Of a stretch of DNA of 64,000 nucleotides, positions 7,875-17,819 are shown piece by piece. The notes beneath the pieces are model-generated. The model had not been told where the DNA came from. It worked only from the letters and a program-made list of their open reading frames with translations, and did not search any database. The stretch is taken from positions 16,648 through 80,647 of the forward strand of contig JBNKJS010000045.1 of assembly GCA_050291365.1 (NCBI GenBank), in the 5' to 3' direction. The DNA is from JAAGZL01 sp050291365. GTDB lineage: Bacteria > Pseudomonadota > Gammaproteobacteria > Chromatiales > Chromatiaceae. The translations under genes and the position numbers were made by a program. Each line of letters begins with the position of its first letter. Positions within the stretch are counted from its first letter, which is position 1.

Positions 7875-9718
7875 TGTCACATTCAAGCTTCAGAGATCAT
7901 ATTACCGAGGCGAGGCTCTTTACTGGGCGCAATATTATCGCCGTCTTCTTCGTATTGCTGTTATTGGTAATACTGGTATTGCGGCTTGCAGAGCTGCAAC
8001 TTCTGGAACACAAACACTTCACCACCAAGTCAATAGACAACCGAGTCCGGGTAGAACCTATACCACCAACCAGGGGACTCATATATGACCGCAACGGAAT
8101 ACTGCTTGCGCAAAACCTGCCAACACACAGCCTGGAGATAACACCAGAGAAGGTCAAGGATCTGGAACAAACCATTGCCCAACTAGGAGAGATAATTGAC
8201 ATCAGCGAAGGCAATCTAAAACGGTTCAAACAACTACGCAAACAGCAGCGCCGTTTTGACAGTATCCCCGTGCGCATTGGTTTGACAGAAGAGGAGATAG
8301 CCCGCTTTTCCATTAACAGACACCGGTTTCCAGGAGTAGAGATCAAAGCGAAGCTGCTGCGCACATATCCCCTGGGTGAAGAGACGGCACACGTGCTAGG
8401 TTATGTGGGCCGCATAAACCAACAGGAGCTGAAAACCCTAGATGCATCCAATTACAGCGGCACCAGTCATGTAGGAAAGAGTGGCGTTGAAAAGTTCTAT
8501 GAAAGGCAGCTGCATGGAGAAGTAGGCTCGCGCCGGGTAGAGGTCAACGCCATGGGCAGAACCCTGAGGGTACTCGACTCTAAACCACCCAAGCCAGGCG
8601 TTAACCTGTACCTGTCTCTGGATGTGAAGTTGCAACGGGAGGCGATAACCGCTCTAGGGGAAGAGAATGGCTCAGTTGTAGCCATTGATCCCGCTGACGG
8701 CTCTATCCTGGCAATGGTTAGCAATCCAGGCTTTGATCCTAATCTGTTTGTAAATGGCATTTCCAACAGGGACTATAAGGCCCTGCAAACCTCACCGGAC
8801 AAACCCCTGTTTAATCGGGCCCTACGCGGTCGCTACCCCCCAGGCTCCACCACTAAACCATTGATAGGGCTGGCGGGTCTCGAACTGAAACGAACCAGCA
8901 AATCTCGGGAAGAGATCTGTCGCGGCTACTTCCAACTACCAAACAGTGAGCACAAATACAGAGACTGGAAAAAATGGGGGCACGGCCCCATGAACATAAA
9001 GAATGCCATCATTGAATCATGCGATGTATATTTCTATGATCTGGCCAATAAGCTGGGCATTGACCATATACACGACTATCTAAGCAAATTTGGATTTGGC
9101 CAAGACCCTGAGGTAGATATAAGCGGGGCAATAAGCGGCCTTCTGCCTTCCCGAAAGTGGAAACTACGCACCAAAGGTGAACAGTGGTATACGGGAGAGA
9201 CTCTGATTGTAGGTATTGGTCAGGGTTACTTCCTGGCAACCCCCCTGGAGCTAGCCAGCTCCACCGCAACGCTGGCGGCTAAGGGCATACGCCACGCACC
9301 CAGGATCTTACAGGCCATCCAAACCTCTGAGAGAAAAAAACCGGTACCTATATTGCCCACAAAGAAACAGAGAGTGCCAATAGCCAACATCCATAACTGG
9401 AACCATATAATAGACGCCATGACCAAGGTGATCGACAGCCCAAAGGGAACAGCAAAAGTTATTCACACTGATGCATACAGTATTGCCGGAAAAACCGGTA
9501 CAGCACAGGTGTTTTCCATCAAACAAGACGAAACCTATGATGTAGAGAAGATTGAGAAGAAACTACGCGACCATGCCCTCTTCATCTCCTTCGCCCCGGC
9601 CAAAAAACCGAAAATCGCGGTGGCCGTAATAGTGGAAAATGGCGGAAGTGGTAGCTCTACAGCTGCCCCTATTGCCCGCCGTATAATGGATCTCTACCTG
9701 CTGGGACAGAGCCAATGA
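7874..9718 (+). CDS. mrdA: Penicillin-binding protein 2 (elongation transpeptidase)
   Basis: PBP2 cross-links peptidoglycan during lateral growth together with RodA. An N-terminal signal anchor (IIAVFFVLLLLVILVLRLAE, ~19-38) is followed by the pedestal domain (PPTRGLIYDRNG) and the transpeptidase domain. The catalytic SxxK is in PGSTTKPLIG, the second motif is probably SCD in ESCDVYFYDLA, and KTG is in AGKTGTAQVF. At 614 residues it is close to the usual length. The stop overlaps the rodA ATG (ATGA), so the two are probably translated together. Confidence 0.97.
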   Translation: MSHSSFRDHITEARLFTGRNIIAVFFVLLLLVILVLRLAELQLLEHKHFTTKSIDNRVRVEPIPPTRGLIYDRNGILLAQNLPTHSLEITPEKVKDLEQTIAQLGEIIDISEGNLKRFKQLRKQQRRFDSIPVRIGLTEEEIARFSINRHRFPGVEIKAKLLRTYPLGEETAHVLGYVGRINQQELKTLDASNYSGTSHVGKSGVEKFYERQLHGEVGSRRVEVNAMGRTLRVLDSKPPKPGVNLYLSLDVKLQREAITALGEENGSVVAIDPADGSILAMVSNPGFDPNLFVNGISNRDYKALQTSPDKPLFNRALRGRYPPGSTTKPLIGLAGLELKRTSKSREEICRGYFQLPNSEHKYRDWKKWGHGPMNIKNAIIESCDVYFYDLANKLGIDHIHDYLSKFGFGQDPEVDISGAISGLLPSRKWKLRTKGEQWYTGETLIVGIGQGYFLATPLELASSTATLAAKGIRHAPRILQAIQTSERKKPVPILPTKKQRVPIANIHNWNHIIDAMTKVIDSPKGTAKVIHTDAYSIAGKTGTAQVFSIKQDETYDVEKIEKKLRDHALFISFAPAKKPKIAVAVIVENGGSGSSTAAPIARRIMDLYLLGQSQ

Positions 9719-10824
9719 TCCAAGACAAACAAAAAGGCAAGAGTATATTTGTCAGGATGCACCTGGACTTGCCGCTGTTTACCGGAATAATCCTGCTTTG
9801 CGGATTGGGGCTGGTATTCCTATACAGCGCTAGTGGTCAAGACACTGGAGAGGTCATTAAGCAATCCATTAGATTGGGGATAGGGTTCGCATGCATGCTC
9901 ATCCTAGCTCAGATAAACCCAGACAAGTTACGTTTCTGGTCCCCAGCATTTTTCACTGTCGCCATCATTCTGTTGGTTATCGTGCTGATAGAGGGACAGA
10001 TGGGCAAAGGCGCCCAACGCTGGATCAGCCTGGGATTTATCCGCTTCCAACCCTCCGAGATAATGAAACTGGCCCTACCCATGATGATGGCCTGGTACCT
10101 GGTGAAGGCGCCTCTACCCCCATCCTGGGGCAGAATTATGGTCGCAGCGGCACTGATTCTTGCCCCTATGCTGTTGATAGCAAAACAACCCGACCTGGGC
10201 ACAGCGCTATTGGTGGGGATCTCTGGTCTATTTGTCTTGTTTCTGGGCGGACTAAGCTGGAGACTCATTATAGGGATAGTCATAGTGGCCATCCCCTCAG
10301 GCTGGGCACTATGGAAATGGGGCATGCAGGACTATCAGCGTAACCGGGTGCTCACATTTCTGGATCCGGAAAGAGACCCACTGGGCACCGGCTACCACAT
10401 TATACAGTCCAAGATAGCCATCGGTTCAGGAGGCATGTATGGCAAGGGATGGTTGAATGGAACCCAGTCTCAGCTGGAATTTCTACCGGAACGCACAACC
10501 GACTTCATATTTGCGGTTATTGCTGAAGAGTTTGGTTTTATTGGGATAGTAATACTGCTCTCGCTCTACCTATTCATTATCCTGCGAGGATTCTATATAG
10601 CCGCTAGTGGCCAGGACAGCTATAGCAGACTACTTGCGGGGGCACTAATCCTGGTGTTTTTTGTCTATCTGTTCGTAAACACAGGCATGGTGTCAGGAAT
10701 TTTACCAGTAGTGGGGGTTCCGCTTCCGTTGGTCAGCTACGGAGGAACTTCACTAGTGACCATACTTTCCGGTTTCGGTATCCTGATGTCTATACAAACC
10801 CATAAAAAACTAATGCAGACTTGA
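9715..10824 (+). CDS. rodA: Peptidoglycan glycosyltransferase RodA (SEDS family)
   Basis: RodA polymerises glycan strands from lipid II in partnership with PBP2. It is a polytopic membrane protein (~10 helices, 369 residues) with SEDS landmarks: QRWISLGFIRFQPSEIMKLA, KQPDLGTALLV, the loop FLPERTTDFIFAVIAEEFG and VPLPLVSYGGTS near the end. The start overlaps the mrdA stop by four bases. mltB follows after 12 bases. Confidence 0.97.
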   Translation: MIQDKQKGKSIFVRMHLDLPLFTGIILLCGLGLVFLYSASGQDTGEVIKQSIRLGIGFACMLILAQINPDKLRFWSPAFFTVAIILLVIVLIEGQMGKGAQRWISLGFIRFQPSEIMKLALPMMMAWYLVKAPLPPSWGRIMVAAALILAPMLLIAKQPDLGTALLVGISGLFVLFLGGLSWRLIIGIVIVAIPSGWALWKWGMQDYQRNRVLTFLDPERDPLGTGYHIIQSKIAIGSGGMYGKGWLNGTQSQLEFLPERTTDFIFAVIAEEFGFIGIVILLSLYLFIILRGFYIAASGQDSYSRLLAGALILVFFVYLFVNTGMVSGILPVVGVPLPLVSYGGTSLVTILSGFGILMSIQTHKKLMQT

Positions 10825-10836
10825 AGCAGGGAAATA

Positions 10837-11889
10837 ATGAGAACCAGAGCAATCCTAATCAGCCTATTACCAGCCTGCATTGCCGGCATCATGGCTCTAT
10901 CTACATCAGTCCAGGCAGATACATCAGCCACAGAAAAGCCTTCCACCAAGGTCACACCAAAGAGATTCACCAGCGGCGTAACTGAATTTATCGATGAGAT
11001 GTCGAAAAAACATGGTTTCGAGAAACAGAGCCTCACTGCACTAATGTCCAAGGCCAAATACAGCCAAGCTGTGATCGACTCAATGAATCATCCCTATGAG
11101 GCCAAGCCCTGGCATATATACCAACCCCTTTTTGTAACTGAGGAAAGAGTTAAAGGTGGCATCGAATTCTGGAACAAGCATGCCGAAACACTTAACAAGG
11201 CCGAGAAGATATATGGGGTGCCTCCCCAGATTATCATCGCCACCATAGGGGTTGAGACCAAATATGGGCGTTTCATGGGCAAACACCTAGTACTGGACGC
11301 ACTCGCAACCCTCGCCTTCACCTACCCTAAAAGAGCGCGCATGTTCCGCAAGCAGCTTGAATCATACATGCTGCTATTAAGCGAAGAGGATATAGATCCT
11401 GAAAAAACTCACGGCTCATACGCTGGCGCAATTGGCAAGCCACAGTTTATGCCTGGCAGCTACCGAGCTTACGCCATCGATTTCGATGGAGACGGCAGGC
11501 GAGACCTGTTAAACAATACCGCAGATGCCATCGGCAGCGTCGCCAACTACTACCATACCCACGGCTGGCGCAAAGGAGAACTGGTAACCCTGCCTGCCAA
11601 GGTGAATGGTGGATATTACCAACAGCACCTAAACCAGTGGCTCAAGCCGACCACTACTATTGATGAGCTAAGTAAGGCAGGCGTTGAGGCCTCGCAGAAG
11701 CTTCCCGCATACACTAGATGCAATCTCATACAGTTAGATGCAGGCAACGGAAAGGAGCACTGGCTGGGCTTCCACAACTTTTACGTAATTACCCGCTATA
11801 ACACTAACAACCATTACGCAATGGCCGTTTACCAACTCAGCCAGGAGATCCTGGACCAACGCAAGGGCCGAAAAAACAATAATGGATAA
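10837..11889 (+). CDS. mltB: Membrane-bound lytic murein transglycosylase B
   Basis: MltB cleaves MurNAc-GlcNAc bonds to form anhydro-muropeptides. A signal peptide (ISLLPACIAGIMALSTSVQA) precedes a SLT family 3 domain. The catalytic glutamate is in the block IGVETKYGRFMG, followed by GAIGKPQFMPGSYR and an Asp-rich loop (DFDGDGRRDL). No clear lipobox is visible, so this form may be soluble in the periplasm. The length of 350 is normal. The last eight bases overlap rlpA. GGGAAATA upstream of the ATG could serve as ribosome site. Confidence 0.95.
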   Translation: MRTRAILISLLPACIAGIMALSTSVQADTSATEKPSTKVTPKRFTSGVTEFIDEMSKKHGFEKQSLTALMSKAKYSQAVIDSMNHPYEAKPWHIYQPLFVTEERVKGGIEFWNKHAETLNKAEKIYGVPPQIIIATIGVETKYGRFMGKHLVLDALATLAFTYPKRARMFRKQLESYMLLLSEEDIDPEKTHGSYAGAIGKPQFMPGSYRAYAIDFDGDGRRDLLNNTADAIGSVANYYHTHGWRKGELVTLPAKVNGGYYQQHLNQWLKPTTTIDELSKAGVEASQKLPAYTRCNLIQLDAGNGKEHWLGFHNFYVITRYNTNNHYAMAVYQLSQEILDQRKGRKNNNG

Positions 11890-12712
11890 CCGCTCTAAAA
11901 CCTGGATTCGATCCAGCATCGCCACTATTCTTGCGTCCCTGATTACGGGATGCACCCTGACACCTTCATGGATTTTCGACAGATCCAAGGTGGGAGACGG
12001 AGCCCCCGCTGGTGGAATGAATATATCCCAGATCCGTGACGCCGTCCCCAAGGCAGAACCACGCAGCCGCAGCGGAAACCCCAGCAGTTACACCGTACTT
12101 GGTAAAACCTATCATGTAATGAGTAATAGCCATGGCTATAAAGAACAGGGCGTTGCCTCATGGTATGGCACAAAATTCCACGGCCAGCGTACATCCAGCG
12201 GTGAAACCTACGATATGTATGCTATGACTGCAGCGCATACAACACTACCCCTTCCAACCTATGTCCGGGTAATCAATCTGCAAAATGGGCGGGAAGCCAT
12301 AGTGAAGGTTAACGACAGAGGCCCTTTTCACGACAATCGACTTATTGATCTCTCCTATGCAGCAGCAACAAAACTGGGCATCACAGCAACCGGGACCGGG
12401 CTGGTTGAAGTTCAAGCCCTGGACCCAACCAAGGGCATGCCAAGACCCACAAGAAATAACCTCGCCCTCAAAGGGGATGCCACCCTGTTTCTGCAAGTAG
12501 GAGCCTTTATCGACCGCAACAATGCGGAAAAATTGCTGGAGCGACTCAGAGGCCCCATGAATAACAAGGTTCGCATCCAAATGGCGGTTAACTATGCCCA
12601 AACCATATATCGGGTACAGATAGGACCTATGAGCACTATTGATCAGGCCGATACTGCCAGTATGCAACTGGCCCAGCTCGGAATCCGAGACATGCACCTA
12701 ATCATTGAGTAG
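11882..12712 (+). CDS. rlpA: Septal ring lytic transglycosylase RlpA with SPOR domain
   Basis: RlpA is a lipoprotein that, where studied, cuts naked glycan strands at the septum. The N-terminus ends in a lipobox (LITGC, Cys ~21). A double-psi beta-barrel domain follows (GVASWYGTKFHGQRTSSGE; active-site-like VKVNDRGPFHDNRLIDLS). The C-terminal ~75 residues are a SPOR domain (FLQVGAFIDRNNAEKL) that binds denuded peptidoglycan. It starts inside the 3' end of mltB with an 8-base overlap. The order mrdA-rodA-mltB-rlpA-dacA is conserved in gammaproteobacteria. Confidence 0.96.
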   Translation: MDNRSKTWIRSSIATILASLITGCTLTPSWIFDRSKVGDGAPAGGMNISQIRDAVPKAEPRSRSGNPSSYTVLGKTYHVMSNSHGYKEQGVASWYGTKFHGQRTSSGETYDMYAMTAAHTTLPLPTYVRVINLQNGREAIVKVNDRGPFHDNRLIDLSYAAATKLGITATGTGLVEVQALDPTKGMPRPTRNNLALKGDATLFLQVGAFIDRNNAEKLLERLRGPMNNKVRIQMAVNYAQTIYRVQIGPMSTIDQADTASMQLAQLGIRDMHLIIE

Positions 12713-12822
12713 TGGTCCCTGTTTCGAACTCCGCATATCCGAGATAGAATGCAACTATTATTGTTGCTTCACACAATAATTTACCTTTGTGTATAGATTG
12801 AGACTACAGGAGTCGCGCCAAC

Positions 12823-13974
12823 GTGCCTTTTAATAATCATAAGTCAACCGCCCTTACCCTGTTACTCCTAGGCCTAACTGTTGTCAGCAATGCGCTATCG
12901 GCGATACGAACTCCTCCCCCGCCCCAGGTATCGGCCACCAGCTATATACTCATAGATTTCGACAGCGGCAAAGTTTTGGCCGAGAAAAAACCCAACCAGC
13001 GCCTGGAACCGGCCAGCATAACCAAGATCATGACCGCCTATACGGTACTGAATGAGATTAAAAAAGGCGAAATAGATATGGCTGATAAAACAGTCATAAG
13101 CGATAAGGCCTGGCACATGGCCGGATCACGCATGTTTATTGAGCCCGGGTCGAGTATGGATATTGAAACCCTGCTCAATGGGATGATTATTCAGTCGGGA
13201 AATGATGCCAGCGTGGCCCTGGCCGAGTTTGTATCCGGCAGCGAAGAGGAGTTCGTGAAACTCATGAACAAACATGCCCAGCGCCTGGGCATGAAGGATA
13301 CCAATTTTGCCAACAGCACCGGCATGCCAAACGAGAATCACCTGACCACTGCCCACGACATATCCCTCATGTCCATTGCGACCATACGTGACTTTCCAGA
13401 GCACTATCCCATCTATGCGGTTAAGGAGTTCACCCACAACAAGATCAAACAGTACAACCGCAACAAACTATTATGGTCAGACTCATCGGTTGACGGCATC
13501 AAGACAGGACACACTGATAGTGCAGGTTACTGTCTAGTAGCATCTGCAAAACGCAACAATATGCGTCTAATCAGTGTAGTGATGGGCACCAAAACCAAAG
13601 AGGCTAGGGCCGTAGTTAGTCAGGCACTGCTTGACTATGGTTTCCAATACTTTGAAACCCACCGCCTCTACAAGGCGGGTGATACCCTGAATAGCTCCAG
13701 AGTATGGATGGGAGACAAGGAGCAGTTAGCTCAGGGGCTGGCGCAGGACCTGTATGTAACCATACCACGCAGACAGTACAAAAAACTGAAGGCCAGCATA
13801 ACCCTAAACCCATCCCTGGAGGCACCTATACAAAAGGGCCAACAGATAGGAAAGGTTATAGTCACTCTGGATGGTGACCCATATGCAGAGGCCCCACTGG
13901 TCGCACTTCATGACGTGGCCAGCGGTGGACTCTGGCAAAGAATCAAAGACAGCATATTACGTAGGTTTAACTAG
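12823..13974 (+). CDS. dacA: D-alanyl-D-alanine carboxypeptidase (PBP5/6 type)
   Basis: This enzyme trims the terminal D-Ala from pentapeptide stems in the periplasm. After a signal peptide (ALTLLLLGLTVVSNALSA) come the three motifs of the class: SxxK in EPASITKIMTAY, SxN in IQSGNDASVALAE and KTG in DGIKTGHTDSAGYC. A C-terminal beta domain and a probable amphipathic anchor (GLWQRIKDSILRRF) complete it. The start is GTG at 12823 with AGGAG about a dozen bases upstream. The 110 bp gap behind rlpA suggests it may have its own promoter. Confidence 0.96.
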   Translation: MPFNNHKSTALTLLLLGLTVVSNALSAIRTPPPPQVSATSYILIDFDSGKVLAEKKPNQRLEPASITKIMTAYTVLNEIKKGEIDMADKTVISDKAWHMAGSRMFIEPGSSMDIETLLNGMIIQSGNDASVALAEFVSGSEEEFVKLMNKHAQRLGMKDTNFANSTGMPNENHLTTAHDISLMSIATIRDFPEHYPIYAVKEFTHNKIKQYNRNKLLWSDSSVDGIKTGHTDSAGYCLVASAKRNNMRLISVVMGTKTKEARAVVSQALLDYGFQYFETHRLYKAGDTLNSSRVWMGDKEQLAQGLAQDLYVTIPRRQYKKLKASITLNPSLEAPIQKGQQIGKVIVTLDGDPYAEAPLVALHDVASGGLWQRIKDSILRRFN

Positions 13975-13977
13975 ATT

Positions 13978-14838
13978 ATGAGTAACCAGGTATATCTAAA
14001 TGGCAGCTTTCTGCCTCTCGAAGATGCCCAAATATCTGTCATGGACAGGGGGTTCCTGTTTGGCGACAGTATCTACGAGGTAATCCCGGCCTACAGTGGA
14101 CGGCTGTTCAGACTACCCCACCACCTGGAAAGACTTAGTAACGGCTTGCAAGCGATCGGCATGGACAACCCCATGAGCGAGAACGAGTGGAGTTCAGTGT
14201 TAAACCGGCTAATCCAGCAAAACCCGCAGCTGGATCAATCTGTATACCTACAGGTTACCCGCGGACCTGCAGAGCAGCGCGACCACCGCATACCGGAAAC
14301 CGTGCGACCCACGGTATTCGCCATGGCCACTCCCATTAAATACGACCCAACAGAAAATGAAGGGATTGCCGCCATCACTCTGGATGACATACGCTGGCGT
14401 CTCTGCAACATAAAGGCCACAACCCTTCTGGCAAATGTACTGCTGAAACAGCAGGCAAAGAAGGCCGATGCTGTTGAGGCTATACTTATTCGCAATGGCG
14501 AGGCCATGGAAGGGGCAGCAAGTAATCTGTTCGTAGTCTCAGATGGAGAGCTGATAACGCCACCCAAGAGCAACTATTTGCTGCCTGGTATCACGCGCGA
14601 TCTGATACTAGAGCTCGCGATCAAAAACGGTATCCCCCATGCGGAGAGAGCCATCAAGGAGGCGGAGTTGAGAACTGCTGACGAGATCTGGCTAACCAGC
14701 TCCACTAAAGAGATCATGCCGGTTATCACTCTGGACGACAACCCGGTTGCGGATGCTGAACCAGGAGTACTATTCAGGCAGATGTCAGCTCTTTACACAG
14801 AATATAAGGAGCAGATAAAGCAGGGCCTGGAAGAGTAA
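13978..14838 (+). CDS. dat: D-amino acid aminotransferase (class IV PLP)
   Basis: The family swaps amino groups between D-amino acids and keto acids, e.g. making D-Glu or D-Ala for the cell wall. Class IV features are present: VSVMD-like start region (ISVMDRGFLFGDSIYE), the PLP lysine region CNIKATTLLANVL and EGAASNLFVV. Length 286. Branched-chain or aminodeoxychorismate-lyase-like activity cannot be excluded from sequence alone, but the position directly after dacA and the D-amino-acid-type RGFLFGDSIYEV block favour DAAT. It follows dacA by three bases. Confidence 0.85.
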   Translation: MSNQVYLNGSFLPLEDAQISVMDRGFLFGDSIYEVIPAYSGRLFRLPHHLERLSNGLQAIGMDNPMSENEWSSVLNRLIQQNPQLDQSVYLQVTRGPAEQRDHRIPETVRPTVFAMATPIKYDPTENEGIAAITLDDIRWRLCNIKATTLLANVLLKQQAKKADAVEAILIRNGEAMEGAASNLFVVSDGELITPPKSNYLLPGITRDLILELAIKNGIPHAERAIKEAELRTADEIWLTSSTKEIMPVITLDDNPVADAEPGVLFRQMSALYTEYKEQIKQGLEE

Positions 14839-14868
14839 CCCAAGTGCAACAGAGAGATTAACCGAACA

Positions 14869-15135
14869 ATGTCAGAAGAAGAGACACTATTAGAGTTCCC
14901 ATGTGATTTCTCCATCAAGGCCATGGGGCTGGCTACTCCGGAATTTGATATCCTGGTGGCTGAGATCGTGCGCAGGCATGCGCCAGATCTAGGGGAAGGC
15001 GCTGTCCAAACCAGACCCAGCAAGGGCGGTAAATACCTATCCGTTACCGTAACCATCAATGCAACCAGCAAAAGGCAACTGGACTCCATCTACCAGGATC
15101 TGACTGACCACGAATCGATCCTGATGAGCCTATAG
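14869..15135 (+). CDS. ybeD: YbeD/DUF493 family small protein
   Basis: The 88-residue protein matches the size and features of YbeD: a start such as LLEFPCDFSIKAMGLATPEF and an end such as DLTDHESILMSL. The fold is ACT-like in characterised members, and the molecular role is unknown. It is almost always found between dacA and lipB, as here, so a small regulatory role tied to lipoylation or the cell wall has been guessed but not shown. AGAGAG precedes the ATG. Confidence 0.92.
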   Translation: MSEEETLLEFPCDFSIKAMGLATPEFDILVAEIVRRHAPDLGEGAVQTRPSKGGKYLSVTVTINATSKRQLDSIYQDLTDHESILMSL

Positions 15136-15148
15136 CCACCACTCCACA

Positions 15149-15772
15149 ATGAACCATGCTCGGCAGGGATTTGTTATAAAGCATCTCGAACTTAGAGACT
15201 ACATAGAGGTGTGGCACGAGATGCAGGCCTTCACCGCCAATAGAACTGAACAGACCCCGGATGAGCTGTGGCTACTACAACACAATCCTGTCTTCACCTT
15301 GGGGCTTGCAGGCAAAAAAGAACATCTGCTCAACCCCGGCTCCATCCCGGTAGTGCAAAGCGACCGCGGCGGCCAGGTAACATACCATGGCCCGGGGCAA
15401 CTAATAGCCTATGTCATGTATGATCTTCAGCGGGCGGGTATTGGTGTACGCAGAGTGGTAGAGCTGCTGCAGAACTCGATAATCGACCTGCTTCAGCAGC
15501 ATGCAATTGAGGCACACACCCTAGCCAAAGCGCCCGGTGTATACGTGGCAAACAGAAAGATTGCTGCCCTGGGCCTTCGGGTACGTCAAGGCCGATGTTT
15601 TCATGGTCTAAGCCTGAATGTGGATATGGACCTGGAGCCATTCTCCCGCATCAACCCATGCGGCTACCCAGAGATGCAAGTCACCCAGATGAAGGATATG
15701 GGCATTGAAACACCCCTCGAACAGGTATCTGAGCTACTAAGCGCTGCAATACAAAACAGGCTACAGAAATAA
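15149..15772 (+). CDS. lipB: Octanoyl-[ACP]:protein octanoyltransferase
   Basis: LipB moves octanoyl groups from ACP to lipoyl domains (e.g. GcvH, E2 subunits). LipA then inserts sulfur. Motifs seen are DRGGQVTYHGPGQLIAYV, the lysine segment ANRKIAALGLRV and the catalytic Cys in RINPCGYPEMQVTQ. At 207 residues it is typical. A hairpin terminator follows. lipA is also in this window (22326) but not adjacent, unlike in many relatives, and a lipoyl acceptor (gcvH) is at 58.5 kb. Confidence 0.96.
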   Translation: MNHARQGFVIKHLELRDYIEVWHEMQAFTANRTEQTPDELWLLQHNPVFTLGLAGKKEHLLNPGSIPVVQSDRGGQVTYHGPGQLIAYVMYDLQRAGIGVRRVVELLQNSIIDLLQQHAIEAHTLAKAPGVYVANRKIAALGLRVRQGRCFHGLSLNVDMDLEPFSRINPCGYPEMQVTQMKDMGIETPLEQVSELLSAAIQNRLQK

Positions 15773-15775
15773 CAG

Positions 15776-15810
15776 GGCCATCCAGTCTGGGACTGAATGG
15801 CCTCTTTGTT
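15776..15810. terminator. Hairpin terminator between lipB and the chemoreceptor
   Basis: GGCCATCCAGTC (15776-15787) pairs with GACTGAATGGCC (15791-15802) with one mismatch and a 3-base loop, followed by TCTTTGTT. It sits between the stops of two convergent genes and may serve both. Confidence 0.65.
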
Positions 15811-15825
15811 AACAAAAAACAGCAA

Positions 15826-17454
15826 TCAGGTCTTAAACTGGTTCACCAGCATCTGCAGATTCTCAGCCAGGTCTGACAATACATCACTGGCCTTGGCAAT
15901 AAGATCAGAGTTCTCCGCAGTCTGATCAGCAACCTCATTAATGCTAACCACATTCTTGCTCATCTCTGCTGATACAGCACTCTGCTCATTAGCTGCGACC
16001 GAGATCTGATTATTCATCTCGGTGATGGTTCCAACCGCCAAGGCGATCTCACTGAGCACAGAACCAGCACGCGCTGCCTCAGAAACACTGCTGTCAGCTT
16101 TTTCACGACTGCGATTCATAACAGTCGCAGCTCCACGGGCCTGTGTCTGCAGGCTCTCAATCATTGATTGAATCTCCTGGGTAGCATCATGGGTGCGCGT
16201 GGCCAGGGTTCTTACCTCATCGGCCACCACGGCAAACCCTCGTCCTTGCTCACCTGCCCGGGCTGCCTCAATGGCTGCATTAAGGGCCAGAAGGTTGGTC
16301 TGTTCAGCGATATTTGTGATCACTTCTACCACTCTGCCAATGCCCTCGCTATCCTCCTCAAGCTTCTTGATCACCTCTGAAGCCTCTGTTACCTCATTAG
16401 CCAGGGCATTAATGGTACTGACCGCACTGTTGACCACGGCACTCCCTTCGGTAGCCTGCCTATCTGCCTCCTGAGTGGAATTCGCCGCTTGAACTGCATT
16501 TTGCGCCACGTTGGCCGCCGTCTGCTCCATCTCGGTCATAGCAGTGGCCACCTGTTCAGTCTCCCGCTGTTGCCTATGGGTTCCCTCGATGCTACGTTCA
16601 GTGACAGTTGTAAGTTGTTGCGCCTCAGCCACAAGCCTATTTGTAGTCTGGGCAACATTATCGATAATATTCTGAAACTTTTGCAGCATTACATTTATGG
16701 CCTTAGCCAAATTACCCAATTCGTCGTTGGACTCAAGATCTATTTGATGGTGAAGGTCAGAGTCCTGCTCCACCAGCCTAACCGTATCAGTTATCTTGTG
16801 TAGTGGCCGCACCACCAGCTTTTTCATAATAAGACTGATAATGACCAGCCCGACAATGAAAAGAATTGAGTTCATCCCCAGACTCTTTAGAATCGCCCTA
16901 AATACACGATCATCCACAGCCTTGAGTGAATAATCCACTCTTACGGCACCTATAACCTCTCCCTCTGGAACAATGTGACACATTAGGCAATTGGTGCCAC
17001 GGTAGTCTTTAAGGGCCTTCATGGGTAGTACCACACTCAAAACACGTCCATTTGCGCTATCGGAAAGCAGATCAATCTTCTCTCCCTTCAACCCGCGCTT
17101 ATCCAGACTGTCTTTGGCTTTATTAGGGCCAGCTCCGGCTCCATATGTGTTAATAACCCCCTGTCCGCGAACAATGTATGCATCCAGCACCTCATCTCGA
17201 GAAACAAGCTTCTTTCTGGCTATCTCCTTATTGGCCATGCCGCCGGTCAGCATCAGGGTGTTCACATTGTCAAAATAGGAGTCCGCCAGGGTATTGGCCT
17301 GATCTTGAATTATCTTTTCGATCAGCGCAGTCTCACTGTTGTACTGATTAATAGAGGACGTAATAAGAACCATTAAAAATAAAATGGCCAAAGCGAGATC
17401 AATTTTGGTACTTATGGAAAGGGACGTCCCCTTTGTACTTATAGTATTGGTCAT
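15826..17454 (-). CDS. Membrane chemoreceptor with periplasmic CxxCH haem-type sensor
   Basis: The 542-residue protein has TM1 (~18-37), a periplasmic domain, TM2 (~194-212), HAMP (~212-265) and a long signalling domain with the hairpin tip ITNIAEQTNLLALNAAIEAA. The sensor resembles Tll0287/DUF3365-like domains: late in it lies NCLMCH (residues 155-160), a c-type haem attachment motif CxxCH on the periplasmic side, followed by GEVIGAVRVDYSLK. This suggests redox or gas sensing through covalent haem (inference). The divergent neighbours are two cytochromes c. No CheR-docking pentapeptide is seen at the C-terminus. Confidence 0.93.
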   Translation of the reverse strand: MTNTISTKGTSLSISTKIDLALAILFLMVLITSSINQYNSETALIEKIIQDQANTLADSYFDNVNTLMLTGGMANKEIARKKLVSRDEVLDAYIVRGQGVINTYGAGAGPNKAKDSLDKRGLKGEKIDLLSDSANGRVLSVVLPMKALKDYRGTNCLMCHIVPEGEVIGAVRVDYSLKAVDDRVFRAILKSLGMNSILFIVGLVIISLIMKKLVVRPLHKITDTVRLVEQDSDLHHQIDLESNDELGNLAKAINVMLQKFQNIIDNVAQTTNRLVAEAQQLTTVTERSIEGTHRQQRETEQVATAMTEMEQTAANVAQNAVQAANSTQEADRQATEGSAVVNSAVSTINALANEVTEASEVIKKLEEDSEGIGRVVEVITNIAEQTNLLALNAAIEAARAGEQGRGFAVVADEVRTLATRTHDATQEIQSMIESLQTQARGAATVMNRSREKADSSVSEAARAGSVLSEIALAVGTITEMNNQISVAANEQSAVSAEMSKNVVSINEVADQTAENSDLIAKASDVLSDLAENLQMLVNQFKT

Positions 17455-17819
17455 GAACTATATCTCCGGCAGTTCAGATCTTCTGCTGATATCCCATTTT
17501 TTTCATTAGGAAATAATCTACTCTGAGCTATCTATCGGCGCGCCCTTATGTTTCTTTAGCAATTTCCTTCAATTTGTAAAATTGAATTGGAAATATGACT
17601 TCAGCTACCCTTACTCAGGATTAATCTACACTATTAATCAAAGAGTTATCAGATACTGCGCGTGCGCTTTATCATGCGTTTTCCAGAGCATACGAGCTAA
17701 ATTTGCTCTTACGAAAAAAAATACTAAATATTTCCAAATAGCTGCCGCAATAATTCACGAGGAGCAGGAAAACAGGCTATTTAAATTAATAACTAGAGCA
17801 ATTGGATGGAGCGGTAAGC
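17455..17819. other. Divergent intergenic region, chemoreceptor / cytochrome lipoprotein
   Basis: This 365-base AT-rich gap separates the divergent haem chemoreceptor and cytochrome lipoprotein, so it should hold both promoters. I see no convincing ORF, RNA or clear operator. An ATTAATC repeat pair around 17620-17640 is suggestive but not assigned. GGAG precedes the ATG at 17820. Confidence 0.4.
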